DNA from: Acidimicrobiales bacterium | Lineage (GTDB): Bacteria; Actinomycetota; Acidimicrobiia; Acidimicrobiales; Aldehydirespiratoraceae | Length of the DNA: 64,000 nucleotides | Reading direction: 5' to 3' | NCBI GenBank assembly: GCA_029247365.1 | Contig: JAQWLJ010000014.1 | Location: 1-64,000, forward strand | Shown: positions 19,565 through 27,941 of the stretch, piece by piece | How the letters are laid out: each line of letters starts with the position of its first letter | How positions within the stretch are numbered: position 1 is the stretch's first letter | The notes under the pieces: model-generated | The model's database searches: none | Seen by the model: only the letters and a program-made list of their open reading frames with translations | Told to the model about the DNA's origin: nothing | Translations under genes and position numbers: made by a program

Positions 19565-19923
19565 GCACCCCGCTGTCGGACGAGTGGTTTTCCACTGCTA
19601 GGTCGGTGCTTGATGGACTCGACTCTGTAGGACGTGTCGAAGCGACCGTGCAGTATGCGATCGCGTCGACGCCGGAGGGAAAGGTGACGTTCCATGCCGT
19701 TGTGACCGACGGTGTCGTGACCGCGCTCGCCACAGGCAAGGCGACCGACCCCGACATCGTCGTGTCGTGCAACTACGACCAGTTCCTCGACGTCTTGGAG
19801 GGTCGCAAGACCGCCGACGTAGCGTTCATGGATGCCTCGTGGAAGATCGAGGGTGACCACAAGCGATGGCTCCTTGACCTCCGGCCGGTTCGCGAAGCTG
19901 TCCTCGGGGCCTTACAGGCCTAG
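19561..19923 (+). CDS. SCP2 sterol-binding domain protein
   Basis: The 120-residue protein is a single SCP2 fold: an N-terminal helix, a sheet containing VTFHAVVTDGVVTALATGK, PDIVVSCNYDQFLDVLEGRK, and the final helix. Such proteins bind sterols, fatty acyl chains or other lipids. GTG 19561 overlaps the mca stop as GTGA, so it is likely co-translated with mca. Confidence 0.82.
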   Translation: MSTPLSDEWFSTARSVLDGLDSVGRVEATVQYAIASTPEGKVTFHAVVTDGVVTALATGKATDPDIVVSCNYDQFLDVLEGRKTADVAFMDASWKIEGDHKRWLLDLRPVREAVLGALQA

Positions 19924-20374
19924 ATCCTAGCGACGCGCACCGCGTCGCGAATCTCGCGATAGCCGATCCACGCCACGCCAAGTTGGTCGAGTCGGTCGGT
20001 CAGGCCTCGATCGGTCAACACGGCAAGGTCGTCGATATCGGCGTGCTCCCACAGGTCGGCGGGGGTGCGAGGGAAGCCCCATCAGCGTCGAGCAGGCTCG
20101 AGGCGAGTGTGAGGGGTGCCCGGCGGAAGTCATCGAGTTCTGTGTTGAGCGTGAGGTGTATGCCTACTTCAAGATCAGGCGCCGCCACGAACCTCTCGGC
20201 CGCATAGCGGGCCCACGGGCCCGGCATCATCAAGGTCACCGTTGTGGCGAGGCCTTCTCGCAGCGCCGTGATGCCCGCTGTGGTGGCCGCGTGAGTCGAC
20301 CCGGCGAGATCGGCGCTCAGAATCAACAAGCGGGCGTCGGTGCCATGACCGAGCGCCTCGGCGAGGGTCGGCAC
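19920..20374 (-). pseudogene. ChbG/YdjC-type carbohydrate deacetylase, degraded
   Basis: The N-terminal half is clearly a ChbG/YdjC-like deacetylase (LLILSAD start, TVTLMMPGPWARYAAERF, VGIHLTLNTE). A one-base loss in the C-run at 20077-20080 shifts the frame; adding one G restores GGFPRTPADLWEHAD. The remaining sequence goes straight to the family's C-terminal end (a LTDRLDQLGVAWIGYREIRD-like part), so roughly 140 codons of the middle are missing. The second metal aspartate (ADDFG in the family) reads ADLAG. These three defects together indicate an inactive remnant. Confidence 0.78.
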
Positions 20375-20383
20375 GCGGGGACG

Positions 20384-21016
20384 TTAGTCGAGGGGTACAT
20401 CGGGCCCACCGCACGCGCTCCACAGCCTGATGCCGCCATCGACCGCAGCATCTTCGGCGTCCTCGAAGAGGTTGCGATAGTAGGAATTGGGCTCGTAGAT
20501 CAGCACGCCGGCAAAGCCGCGTTCGAGGAGATCGAGGTTCACGAAGAGTTGGTCCTGTGTGCGCACGACGTAGGCGAGCAGCCGGTCGTATCGATCGCGA
20601 GCCTGGACATCGCGAATGAGGGTGACTTCGGTGCCTTCGGGTAGGAGGCCGCGGAGATACTCCGACGATTCGGCGCCGTAGCACTGGTCGGGTCGGTTCT
20701 CGGCGACGGACTCAGGCGTGTCGATCCCGAGCAGACGGACGCGCCCGCGGGTGTTGTGGATCTCGACGATGATCGTGTCGCCGTCGACCACCCGCTCGAC
20801 GATGGCGTTCGGCTCGAGGTCGGCCTGGTCGGGTAGCGTCGCCGGCGGCGTCGGCGCTCCGTCGTTCCCGTCGTCGCCGGTGGAGGTGGGGGCGAGAGAG
20901 AGGGTGGCGGATGTGTCGTCGGTGCTGTTTGCGTCAGTTGCGGTGTCGGCGGACCCAGAGCATGCGGCGCTGAGAACCAGAAGGCTGGTCAGGAGGCGGA
21001 GGACAGCACGAGGCAC
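20384..21016 (-). CDS. Thermonuclease-like lipoprotein
   Basis: The 210-residue protein starts with a lipoprotein signal (LLVLSAAC, lipobox cysteine near residue 19) and a Ser/Thr/Asp-rich linker, then a staphylococcal-nuclease-like OB fold: VERVVDGDTIIVEI, RLLGIDTPE with the catalytic Arg-Asp type residues, and RDRYDRLLAYVV. It probably degrades extracellular nucleic acids at the cell surface. The start is GTG 21016. It is followed 9 nt later by the decayed deacetylase, likely in one transcript. Confidence 0.85.
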   Translation of the reverse strand: MPRAVLRLLTSLLVLSAACSGSADTATDANSTDDTSATLSLAPTSTGDDGNDGAPTPPATLPDQADLEPNAIVERVVDGDTIIVEIHNTRGRVRLLGIDTPESVAENRPDQCYGAESSEYLRGLLPEGTEVTLIRDVQARDRYDRLLAYVVRTQDQLFVNLDLLERGFAGVLIYEPNSYYRNLFEDAEDAAVDGGIRLWSACGGPDVPLD

Positions 21017-21028
21017 GGCCCGAGTGTG

Positions 21029-21208
21029 TCAGGCCGCTTCGGCTGTGACACCCGCAGACTCGGACTCGGTGGCCTCGGTGGCCCGCCTGGCATCGACCGC
21101 ACGCAGGACTGCACGGGCCTGGCGGACACCCTCAAGCCCCTGGGCACGGGTGGCCCGGTCGAGTCGCCACGCCGGGGTGGAGTCGATGAGGAGGAGCTGG
21201 TTCGTCAT
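21029..21208 (-). CDS. Small basic protein (59 residues)
   Basis: ATG 21208 opens a 60-codon frame ending at TGA 21029: MTNQLLLIDSTPAWRLDRAT, then a basic helix with LEGVRQARAVLRAVDARRA, then an acidic/Ala tail. Codon third positions are strongly G/C and the two halves look designed as helix plus tail. It lies 12 nt upstream of the nuclease gene on the same strand. The overlapping plus-strand frame is poorer in codon bias. No family was recognised. Confidence 0.6.
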   Translation of the reverse strand: MTNQLLLIDSTPAWRLDRATRAQGLEGVRQARAVLRAVDARRATEATESESAGVTAEAA

Positions 21209-21248
21209 GTTTCACATCATGCCGAGAGGGTGTGACACGATCCCTGCT

Positions 21249-22208
21249 ATGCAGCGCTACGGGATGACCGTTCCCTTCGACGGACAGCAACTCCACGCCC
21301 AAATCGACCGTTACAAGCGGCTCGAACAACTCGGCTACACCGATCTTTGGAGCGCTGAGGCGATGGGTGCCGACGGCTTGACCCCGTTGGCACTGGGTTC
21401 GGTATGGACCCCATCGATGCGGCTCGGTACCGCGATCCTGCCGGCGTACACCCGGGGCCCGGCCTTGATGGCTCAGAGCGTTGCCGCAATGGCGTCAGCC
21501 GCTCCTGGCCGGTTTGTGATCGGTCTCGGGTCGAGTAGCAACGTCATTGTTGAGCGTTGGAACGGAATCCCGTTCGAGAAGCCGTACCAGCAGACCCGCG
21601 ACATGGTTCGCTTCCTTAAGGCGGCTCTCACCGGTGACAAGGTCACCGAGGAGTACGAGAGCTTCACGATCAACGGATTCCGGCTTGGTCTTCTCCCTGA
21701 GCAGCCTGTCCCGATCCTCGTCGCCGCCCTTCGTGAGGGCATGTTGCGCATGGCCGGTCGCGAAAGTGACGGCGCGATCATCAACTGGCTGTCGGCCGAC
21801 AACGTCTCGACCGTCGCCGGCATTGTCAGGGAGGAAAACCCGAACGCAGAGGTCGTTGCCCGCCTGTTTGTCGCCCCCACGAGCGACGCTGAAACGGCGC
21901 GCAATATGGGCAAGTTTGCAGCTGCGGCGTATCTCAATGTCCCCGTATACAAGGCATTCCATGAGTGGATGGGCCGCACCGACGCGCTTGGCGAGCACTG
22001 GGAGCAGTGGGCAGCCGGTGATCGGAAGGGAGCGCTCGAGAAAATCCCCGACGAGGTAATCGACGAGCTGATCATTCATGGCAGCGCCGACGAGTGTCGC
22101 GCCCACATCCAGCGCTACATCGACAACGGTGTGACGTGCCCGGCGCTATCGATCCTGCCGTTTCCGGGTGTTGACGTCGACGAAGCTATCGAGGGCCTTG
22201 CCCCCTGA
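21249..22208 (+). CDS. LLM-class F420-dependent oxidoreductase
   Basis: The 319-residue luciferase-like monooxygenase-fold protein begins MTVPFDGQQLHAQIDRYKRL. It has WSAEAMGADGLTPLALGSVW and the flavin-binding GRFVIGLGSSSNVIVERWNG. The C-terminal part has ECRAHIQRYIDNGVTCPAL. This class usually uses coenzyme F420 in actinobacteria. ATG 21249 is chosen as the first codon that keeps the conserved N-terminus; earlier in-frame codons run into the small opposite-strand gene. The substrate is unknown. Confidence 0.88.
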   Translation: MQRYGMTVPFDGQQLHAQIDRYKRLEQLGYTDLWSAEAMGADGLTPLALGSVWTPSMRLGTAILPAYTRGPALMAQSVAAMASAAPGRFVIGLGSSSNVIVERWNGIPFEKPYQQTRDMVRFLKAALTGDKVTEEYESFTINGFRLGLLPEQPVPILVAALREGMLRMAGRESDGAIINWLSADNVSTVAGIVREENPNAEVVARLFVAPTSDAETARNMGKFAAAAYLNVPVYKAFHEWMGRTDALGEHWEQWAAGDRKGALEKIPDEVIDELIIHGSADECRAHIQRYIDNGVTCPALSILPFPGVDVDEAIEGLAP

Positions 22209-23274
22209 CCTCTCGAAGGTGATCGGTGAGGTCGGCGAGTTGTGCGTGAGCATTGAGGCCGCTGGTCGATGGCATCACATAGACGGCGGAGCCGCCGATA
22301 TCGCCCGGCTGCCATCCAGGTTTGGTGTGCCGGTCGACTGCGGCCCGCCATCCGCTGAGCCCCACGAAGCAGACAGCACGGGGCTTGAGCCATTCGCACA
22401 GCCACCTGACACGCTCAAGTCCCTGGCGGTACTCCTCGATGGTGAGTTCGTCTGCTCGGGGCGTGGCCCGCTTGACCAAGTCGGTCATGCCGACGCCGTG
22501 GTTGGTAAGTGCTGCTCGCGGGTCGCGGTCGATCGTCACCAAGCCAGCCGCGAGTGCGGCGGGCCAGAAGCGGTTGCCGGGCCGACCGAAGCCCACCCCC
22601 ACCTCGGCGGAGTACACGCTTGGGTTGAGCCCGCACACGAGCACGTCCATATCGGGACCGACAGTGTCGGGCAACGTGCGGGCCCGGCGCAGCGACATCT
22701 CGTAGTGTGGCCAGACCGCATGGTCCGATGTTTTCCATGCCTCGACGGTGAATCCGGCGCCGATGATCACGTGGCGCAGGTCGGATTCGGGCCAGTGGGA
22801 GTATTTGCGTGCGCCGAACGAGTCGTCACCTGTCGGCTCGAGGTCGAGGTCGCCACCGAACATTACGAGCTCGGCCGGTGCGTCGTGACCGAGTGCTCGA
22901 TGGAGTTCGGTCAACGCCATTGGCAGCTGGTGGCGCCCGATGTGGACATAGACCGAGGTGACCAGGGCCGCACCGATCGAACCGGTCTCGAACGGCAGTA
23001 ATCCGGCCTCGCCGCGAGCGCGAATCACACGGGGAGCTCGTTGTCCGAGGATTTTCAGGAACGCGTCAACAGGTTCGAGCCCAATCACCGGGTCGGGCAA
23101 GTGCTCGGTGAGATAGCCGGGACCGGCACCGACGTCGAGGAACGGCCCGGCCGGGTCGGGGCCGGCCCGGTCGACGAGACGACGGGCCGCGTCGACGTTC
23201 TTGCCTTTTCGAGCGGCCGTCCATGCCGCAGCGTGCTCTTCGTAGAGCGCTGCGGTGCCGGGATCGAGAGTCAC
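22186..23274 (-). CDS. SAM methyltransferase fused to Mug/TDG-type uracil-DNA glycosylase
   Basis: The 362-residue two-domain protein has a class I methyltransferase at about 1-205, with the SAM motif FLDVGAGPGYLTEHL, and the Mug/TDG fold at about 208-362. In the second domain, LVCGLNPSVYSAEVGVGFG supplies the GLNPS motif, PGNRFWPAALAAGL binds the flipped base, and PSTSGLNA is the intercalating loop. The GTG start at 23274 is preferred because it lies 6 nt after a TACGAT box (23281-23286 on the minus strand); a TTG at 23325 is the alternative. The 3' end overlaps the LLM gene by 23 nt (convergent). Confidence 0.85.
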   Translation of the reverse strand: MTLDPGTAALYEEHAAAWTAARKGKNVDAARRLVDRAGPDPAGPFLDVGAGPGYLTEHLPDPVIGLEPVDAFLKILGQRAPRVIRARGEAGLLPFETGSIGAALVTSVYVHIGRHQLPMALTELHRALGHDAPAELVMFGGDLDLEPTGDDSFGARKYSHWPESDLRHVIIGAGFTVEAWKTSDHAVWPHYEMSLRRARTLPDTVGPDMDVLVCGLNPSVYSAEVGVGFGRPGNRFWPAALAAGLVTIDRDPRAALTNHGVGMTDLVKRATPRADELTIEEYRQGLERVRWLCEWLKPRAVCFVGLSGWRAAVDRHTKPGWQPGDIGGSAVYVMPSTSGLNAHAQLADLTDHLREVRGQGPR

Positions 23275-23350
23275 GTTCGAATCGTAGGTCGTGCGGCTCG
23301 TTCGGTCTTTCGACCCGTCAGTCAACGATCGGCTGGTCTAGGCTACGTGC

Positions 23351-23539
23351 ATGACAGAAATGGCCGACACGGTCGCGCTCGACGAAGCGCTCTCGATGAT
23401 CGATCAGAATCTCGGCGACCTTCAGAATCGCGAGCTTGTCTCCGCCAGCGAGGTGGCTGACCTGCTGCTCGATCTCCGAATGCTGCTCACGATGTCGCCG
23501 GTCGATGTCTCCGTAGTCGAGGTTGCGACCGTCACCTGA
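23351..23539 (+). CDS. Small acidic protein of unknown function
   Basis: The 62-residue, mostly helical, acidic protein starts MTEMADTVALDEALSMIDQN and contains a likely amphipathic helix, ELVSASEVADLLLDLRMLL. ATG 23351 is 6 nt after a TAGGCT box (23339-23344), so leaderless transcription is likely. It is divergent to the methyltransferase-glycosylase gene (76 nt between starts). No family was recognised. Confidence 0.65.
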   Translation: MTEMADTVALDEALSMIDQNLGDLQNRELVSASEVADLLLDLRMLLTMSPVDVSVVEVATVT

Positions 23540-23541
23540 CC

Positions 23542-24060
23542 TCAGCGCCACGAGTCAGCGAGCCGGCGTGCCGCCGCACCGAGCGCAACGCCAGCGACCA
23601 GCCCGCCGGCGACATCGCTGCCATGATGGATCCGAACGTGGATGCGGCTCAGCGCAACGATCCCGCCGAGCAGGTACCAGAGCGGTCCACCACCACGGCG
23701 CGAAAGCATCGACGCAGCGACCATTGCGGCAGACGCGTGCCCTGACGGAAAGCTGCTTGTCTTGGGCTGGCGCAGTTTGTGCGGTCGCGGGCCGTCGTGA
23801 ACGGGGCGTGACCGCTTGAACAGTGACTTGACCGGCCCGTTGATGAGGGCCGACTCGGCGCCCAGTGCAGCACTGATCGCGATGGCGACTTTCGGATCAT
23901 CCTCGATGATCGCCTGGACCACACCGAGCGTGTGCCAAAGCACCGAGAAGTCGCCGGCTTCGGAGGCCGCGTAGAAAACCCGATCGAGCGCGGGAATGCC
24001 CCTGAGCGTCTCCCACAACTCGTCGAGTTGGTCGTCGAGTCGGTCGATGGCCGAGTTCAC
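23542..24060 (-). CDS. PAP2-type membrane phosphatase
   Basis: The 172-residue PAP2 acid phosphatase has KSLFKRSRP (KX6RP), the PSGH motif and SRIHVRIHHGSDVAGG (SRX5HX3D). It probably dephosphorylates a lipid-linked substrate. GTG 24060 is supported by a TACCCT box 7 nt away (24068-24073 on the minus strand); upstream in-frame sequence looks non-coding. It converges with the small gene ending at 23539, with 2 nt between the stops. Confidence 0.88.
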   Translation of the reverse strand: MNSAIDRLDDQLDELWETLRGIPALDRVFYAASEAGDFSVLWHTLGVVQAIIEDDPKVAIAISAALGAESALINGPVKSLFKRSRPVHDGPRPHKLRQPKTSSFPSGHASAAMVAASMLSRRGGGPLWYLLGGIVALSRIHVRIHHGSDVAGGLVAGVALGAAARRLADSWR

Positions 24061-24319
24061 CCAGTGAAGGGTAGGTCGGTCACGAGACGCTGGTGCTTCG
24101 CGCTGGGTGTCGGTCGCTATTGGGCCCGCCAGGCACCCTCGCACGACGGAGATGCCCCGGTGCCGCATCGGCGAAAAGCCGATCCACGACGTGTGCGGAG
24201 CGAGACCGTCTCTGGATTTCGACGCGACCCCGTCGAGATCGTCGACCGGGTCGATCGCGTTGACCCACTTCTCCAACGGCCGTTGTGGGCGGTATCGGCC
24301 GACTTCGCTAGGAATGCGG

Positions 24320-25522
24320 TTACTGGTAGGCCCCAGGGCCGGTGAACATGCCGCGATGCCAACGGCGTGGCGTGGCGATCATGGCTCGGGGGTAGTCCTC
24401 GAACATCCAGCGGGCGAAGTTGCGCCGGGTCCAGGCGGTGGCACTCGTGACCCTGAGCGCGGCACCACAGATGGCGGGCCGGGCGAGCAGCGGAATGAGC
24501 ACCCGGGCCATTCGGTCGTCGGCGAGCAACTCGCGGCGGACCTCGTGCTCGTAGCGTCCGAGACGGTCGCCCCCGGCGAGGAACGCCTCAGCTGCGAGCC
24601 GGCCGGTCAGCAGGGCCTGGCCAATGCCCTCGCCAGTCATCGGGTCGGTGACCGCAGCCGCGTCACCGACGAACATCGTGTGTGGGCCGACGAGTGGAAC
24701 GCGGCCGACGCGAGCCGGGATCGGCCAGGCCTTGTGGGGCGCCTCAGGCTCAGCGTCGGGACCGAGGAGCTCCCGTACATGGGGACGGGCGAGCAGATCA
24801 GGCCACAGGTCCTTCATTTCCCCGATGGTGTGAGAGCCACCCCGCTGGATGCCAAAGCCGATGTTGGCCCGGCCGCCGTCGAGGGGAAACGACCACGCGT
24901 AGCCCGGAAGGAGATCGCGCTCGAACCAAACGACAAGTTCGCTGGCGGCGCGGGGCGAGACGTTGTGAAAATACTGGCGGAAGGCGTGCCATTCGCCGCG
25001 GTAGCCCTCAACGCCGAGGCCCAGCATCTTGCGGGCGGGCGACCACATTCCGTCGGCGGCAATGACCTGCGTTGTGCGATGAGTGTTCGTCCCAAACGTG
25101 AGGGTGACCCCATCGGCGTCGGGGTCGGCCCCGGTGAGTTGCCGGCCCTCGTGTAGGTGGGCGCCTGCCGCCCGTGCCAGGTCGACCAGGGCAGCATCAA
25201 GGTCCTCTCGGCGGGCGACCGCGGCGTGGTAACCCGCACCGTCAGGCAGCGGGTATCGACGCTCGGTACCGCGGGGCGAACGGATGACCACATCGTCGAC
25301 CTGCTGCCACGAGACCACCGTTGCTGGGTCGAAGCCGAGCGCCTCGAGTTCGCGCAGCGCGAGGGCGGTCAGGCCGTCGCCGCAACACTTGTCGCGAGGA
25401 AACTCTGCGCGATCAAAGAGATGGACATCGCACCCGGCTCGAGCCAAAAGGATGGCTGCCGTCGAGCCGGCAGGACCTGCGCCGACGATCGCGATCTCGC
25501 TGTCGTTGACCGACCCGGGCAT
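24320..25522 (-). CDS. Geranylgeranyl reductase family flavoprotein
   Basis: The 400-residue FAD protein has the Rossmann motif IAIVGAGPAGSTAAILLARAG, the family hallmark RDKCCGDGLTALAL, MFVGDAAAVTDPMTGEGIG, and a C-terminal tail rich in basic residues. Members saturate prenyl chains (menaquinone tails or archaeal lipids). The start at ATG 25522 sits 6 nt from a TAGCCT box (25529-25534 on the minus strand). A GTG one codon upstream is possible. Confidence 0.87.
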   Translation of the reverse strand: MPGSVNDSEIAIVGAGPAGSTAAILLARAGCDVHLFDRAEFPRDKCCGDGLTALALRELEALGFDPATVVSWQQVDDVVIRSPRGTERRYPLPDGAGYHAAVARREDLDAALVDLARAAGAHLHEGRQLTGADPDADGVTLTFGTNTHRTTQVIAADGMWSPARKMLGLGVEGYRGEWHAFRQYFHNVSPRAASELVVWFERDLLPGYAWSFPLDGGRANIGFGIQRGGSHTIGEMKDLWPDLLARPHVRELLGPDAEPEAPHKAWPIPARVGRVPLVGPHTMFVGDAAAVTDPMTGEGIGQALLTGRLAAEAFLAGGDRLGRYEHEVRRELLADDRMARVLIPLLARPAICGAALRVTSATAWTRRNFARWMFEDYPRAMIATPRRWHRGMFTGPGAYQ

Positions 25523-25531
25523 CACGTCAGG

Positions 25532-27205
25532 CTACGGGACCGAGGTGCTCGGCGGCACTGTCGTGGTGGTGGTTTCGTCTGGAGGATTGCTTGGCGAGCC
25601 GTCGCATCGCAAGCCTTCCGGACGGTACCGGGCGGTCACCGTGTCGACTTCGACTGTGCCGTCAACCCATGTACGGGTGCGTTCGGTGGACACGCGGGTA
25701 CATGAAGCGCCCTCGCGTCGCTCGGTCTGGTCGGTTTGTTCGCCCTCGACCCAGCGGGTGGAGAAGAGCTTGACCGTGATCGACTCGTGGTCGGTTGTGG
25801 GCCAGAGAAGGATGCCGTACGGCGTGTTGTTGATGATTTGCAGGTCGGGGTGGGGGTGCGACACCGTCGCTTCGCGACCATAGGGGTAGCGGCTGATGTA
25901 GATGGAGTGCGACTGGTATTCGCCGAACTCGAGGCCGGCGAAGAACGCTGCGTTGAAGAGTGTGGTGGCGTACTGGCTAATGCCGCCACCGACCGAGGTC
26001 TGAAATACACCGTTCAAGATCACACCCGCGTCGACGAAACCCTTGGCTCGGGTACGAACGCCGACGTACTCATTGACGGAGAAGACCTCGCCCGGTTCAA
26101 TCACGACGCCCTGGGTGATCTCGGCGATGCGCTGAATGTTGAGGACGCGAGTCTGGTTGGGCACGTAGTTGGTCGTGAACTCACCGACAACCTCGTGGAT
26201 GCCGAGTGATTCGGCCCAGGCGACGCCTCGCACATCAGGATCATCAAGCGGCGTGAGCTCGACCTCCTCAACCCCGGACTCGAGCGCTTCGAGTATTCGA
26301 GCTGGTGAATCGAGAGCACAGCAGATCGAGCCTGGAGTGTTGCCTCGGATGTGCACGTTGTCGTTCTGATCGACCCAGAACGTCGCCTCCGTGCCCTCGT
26401 CGCCAACGTCGATAAACAGCGTCTCGAGGGTTGATTGGGCTAACTCGTCGTCGAGGGTGATTGCGGGCTCTTCGGCGGTCCCGCCGAACACGATCCACGA
26501 GCGAAGGGCGGCCTCGGGGATAAGCCGGCGCCGAAGGTTGCCGGTGATAACGACGAGGAGCCCGTCGTCGGTCATCTCGGTTGCTTTCGTGATGAGCGCA
26601 TCCGCGCCTCGGTCGACGGCCGATGCGCCGCCGATCGGGATCTCGACGGACACCAGGCTGCCGGTTGCGGGCGCGGCCTCAAGAATGCGCCGCTCAAGTT
26701 CGGCAAGGTCGACAACTGGCGTCGAGACGGCGTCAGCTTCGACGAACTCGCCGTCGACCAACGCAATCTGGGGTCGACCGAAGTCGAGCGCAAAGAACTC
26801 GCCACCGTCGGTGGCGAGAAACGTCCCGAGCGCGCCCGAATCGAGTGAGTAGACGGGGTCGTGGTCGGTGCTGGTGATGAGCGAACCCAACCAGCTGAAC
26901 GGCTGGGACACGAGGCTGGGGCGTTCGGCGGCTGCTTGGAGGGCCCCGTCGACCCCGATCACCACGCCAAGCTCGCCAGCGGTGGTCAACAGATCCTGGC
27001 CACCGAAGGTGAGTTGTATCCCTCGTTCGGTGAGGCCAGCTTCGGCAAGGTTGGTTTTGGCATCTTCGATGCTGAGCCGACTGACCGATACGCCTGCGAC
27101 CGACTGGTTACGCGGGATGTCCTCGCCGAAGACCTTGTCGTCGACAATCCAACCGAGAAGGAACACCACCACGGCTGCCGCCACGAGCGCGAGAGTGGTA
27201 CGCAT
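25532..27205 (-). CDS. VanW family membrane protein
   Basis: The 557-residue protein has an N-terminal membrane anchor (LALVAAAVVVFLLGWIV). It is followed by a YoaR-like peptidoglycan-binding region (about 45-290) and the VanW domain (about 320-480): TNYVPNQTRVLNIQ, GEVFSVNEYVG, SVGGGISQYATTLFNAAFF. A Thr/Pro-rich tail ends the protein. VanW proteins face the cell wall and their role is unclear. The start is ATG 27205. It lies just upstream of the geranylgeranyl-reductase gene on the same strand. Confidence 0.87.
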   Translation of the reverse strand: MRTTLALVAAAVVVFLLGWIVDDKVFGEDIPRNQSVAGVSVSRLSIEDAKTNLAEAGLTERGIQLTFGGQDLLTTAGELGVVIGVDGALQAAAERPSLVSQPFSWLGSLITSTDHDPVYSLDSGALGTFLATDGGEFFALDFGRPQIALVDGEFVEADAVSTPVVDLAELERRILEAAPATGSLVSVEIPIGGASAVDRGADALITKATEMTDDGLLVVITGNLRRRLIPEAALRSWIVFGGTAEEPAITLDDELAQSTLETLFIDVGDEGTEATFWVDQNDNVHIRGNTPGSICCALDSPARILEALESGVEEVELTPLDDPDVRGVAWAESLGIHEVVGEFTTNYVPNQTRVLNIQRIAEITQGVVIEPGEVFSVNEYVGVRTRAKGFVDAGVILNGVFQTSVGGGISQYATTLFNAAFFAGLEFGEYQSHSIYISRYPYGREATVSHPHPDLQIINNTPYGILLWPTTDHESITVKLFSTRWVEGEQTDQTERREGASCTRVSTERTRTWVDGTVEVDTVTARYRPEGLRCDGSPSNPPDETTTTTVPPSTSVP

Positions 27206-27233
27206 CGGCTCTCGACCTTAGTGGCCACCGGGT

Positions 27234-27899
27234 CTAGAAAAGCTTCAAGTTCGGGGACTCGATGCCCCGCAACTCGTCATAGTCGACCTCCACCCACGTC
27301 ATACCCCGGTCGGTGGCGAGCACCTTCGCCTGCGGCTTGATCTCCTGAGCGACGAAAACGCCCCGCACTGGCCGGAGGAGGGGGTCGCGATTCAGGAAGT
27401 CCAGATACCGCGTCAGCTGCTCGACCCCATCGATTTCCCCTCGGCGCTTGACCTCGACAGCAACCGCCGCACCCTCGGCATCGCGACACATCAGGTCGAC
27501 CGGTCCGATGTCGGTCGGGTACTCACGACGCACCAGCGTGAGACCGTCCTGAATCGAGGTGGGGTCGTCCGCCAGAAGTTCCTGGAGATGAGCTTCCACT
27601 CCATCCTTCTGAAGGCCGGGATCGAGCCCCATCTCGTGGGACGTGTCGCTCACAACATCGTCGAAGGTGATCGTAAGGACCTCACCTTTGGGGCTGGTAA
27701 CAGTCCACACACCAGCCTCGGGGTCTTCCTTGAGCCGATTGGGGGCGTTCATCCAGTTCAGCGGCTTGTAGGCACCACCGTCGGCATGCACGGCGACGCA
27801 GCCGTCGGCCTTCACCATCACGAGCCGGATGGCCGACGGCAGATGGGCTTGGAGACGACCGTCGTAGTCGACGGTGCAACGGGCCACGACCAAACGCAT
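27234..27899 (-). CDS. nucS: NucS endonuclease (mismatch repair)
   Basis: The 221-residue endonuclease has an N-terminal dimer domain and a nuclease domain with [17 protein letters not shown] and [17 protein letters not shown] (D135, E149 and K151 form a PD-(D/E)xK site). The protein ends LKLF, the clamp-binding tail typical of NucS. NucS cuts at mismatches and replaces MutS/MutL in many actinobacteria; no mutS or mutL lies in the window. ATG 27899 is 6 nt from a TAGGTT box (27906-27911 on the minus strand). Confidence 0.95.
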   Translation of the reverse strand: MRLVVARCTVDYDGRLQAHLPSAIRLVMVKADGCVAVHADGGAYKPLNWMNAPNRLKEDPEAGVWTVTSPKGEVLTITFDDVVSDTSHEMGLDPGLQKDGVEAHLQELLADDPTSIQDGLTLVRREYPTDIGPVDLMCRDAEGAAVAVEVKRRGEIDGVEQLTRYLDFLNRDPLLRPVRGVFVAQEIKPQAKVLATDRGMTWVEVDYDELRGIESPNLKLF

Positions 27900-27941
27900 C
27901 GGGCGAACCTAACCGTGGTGATAAACGTGCGCGCGCACCCG

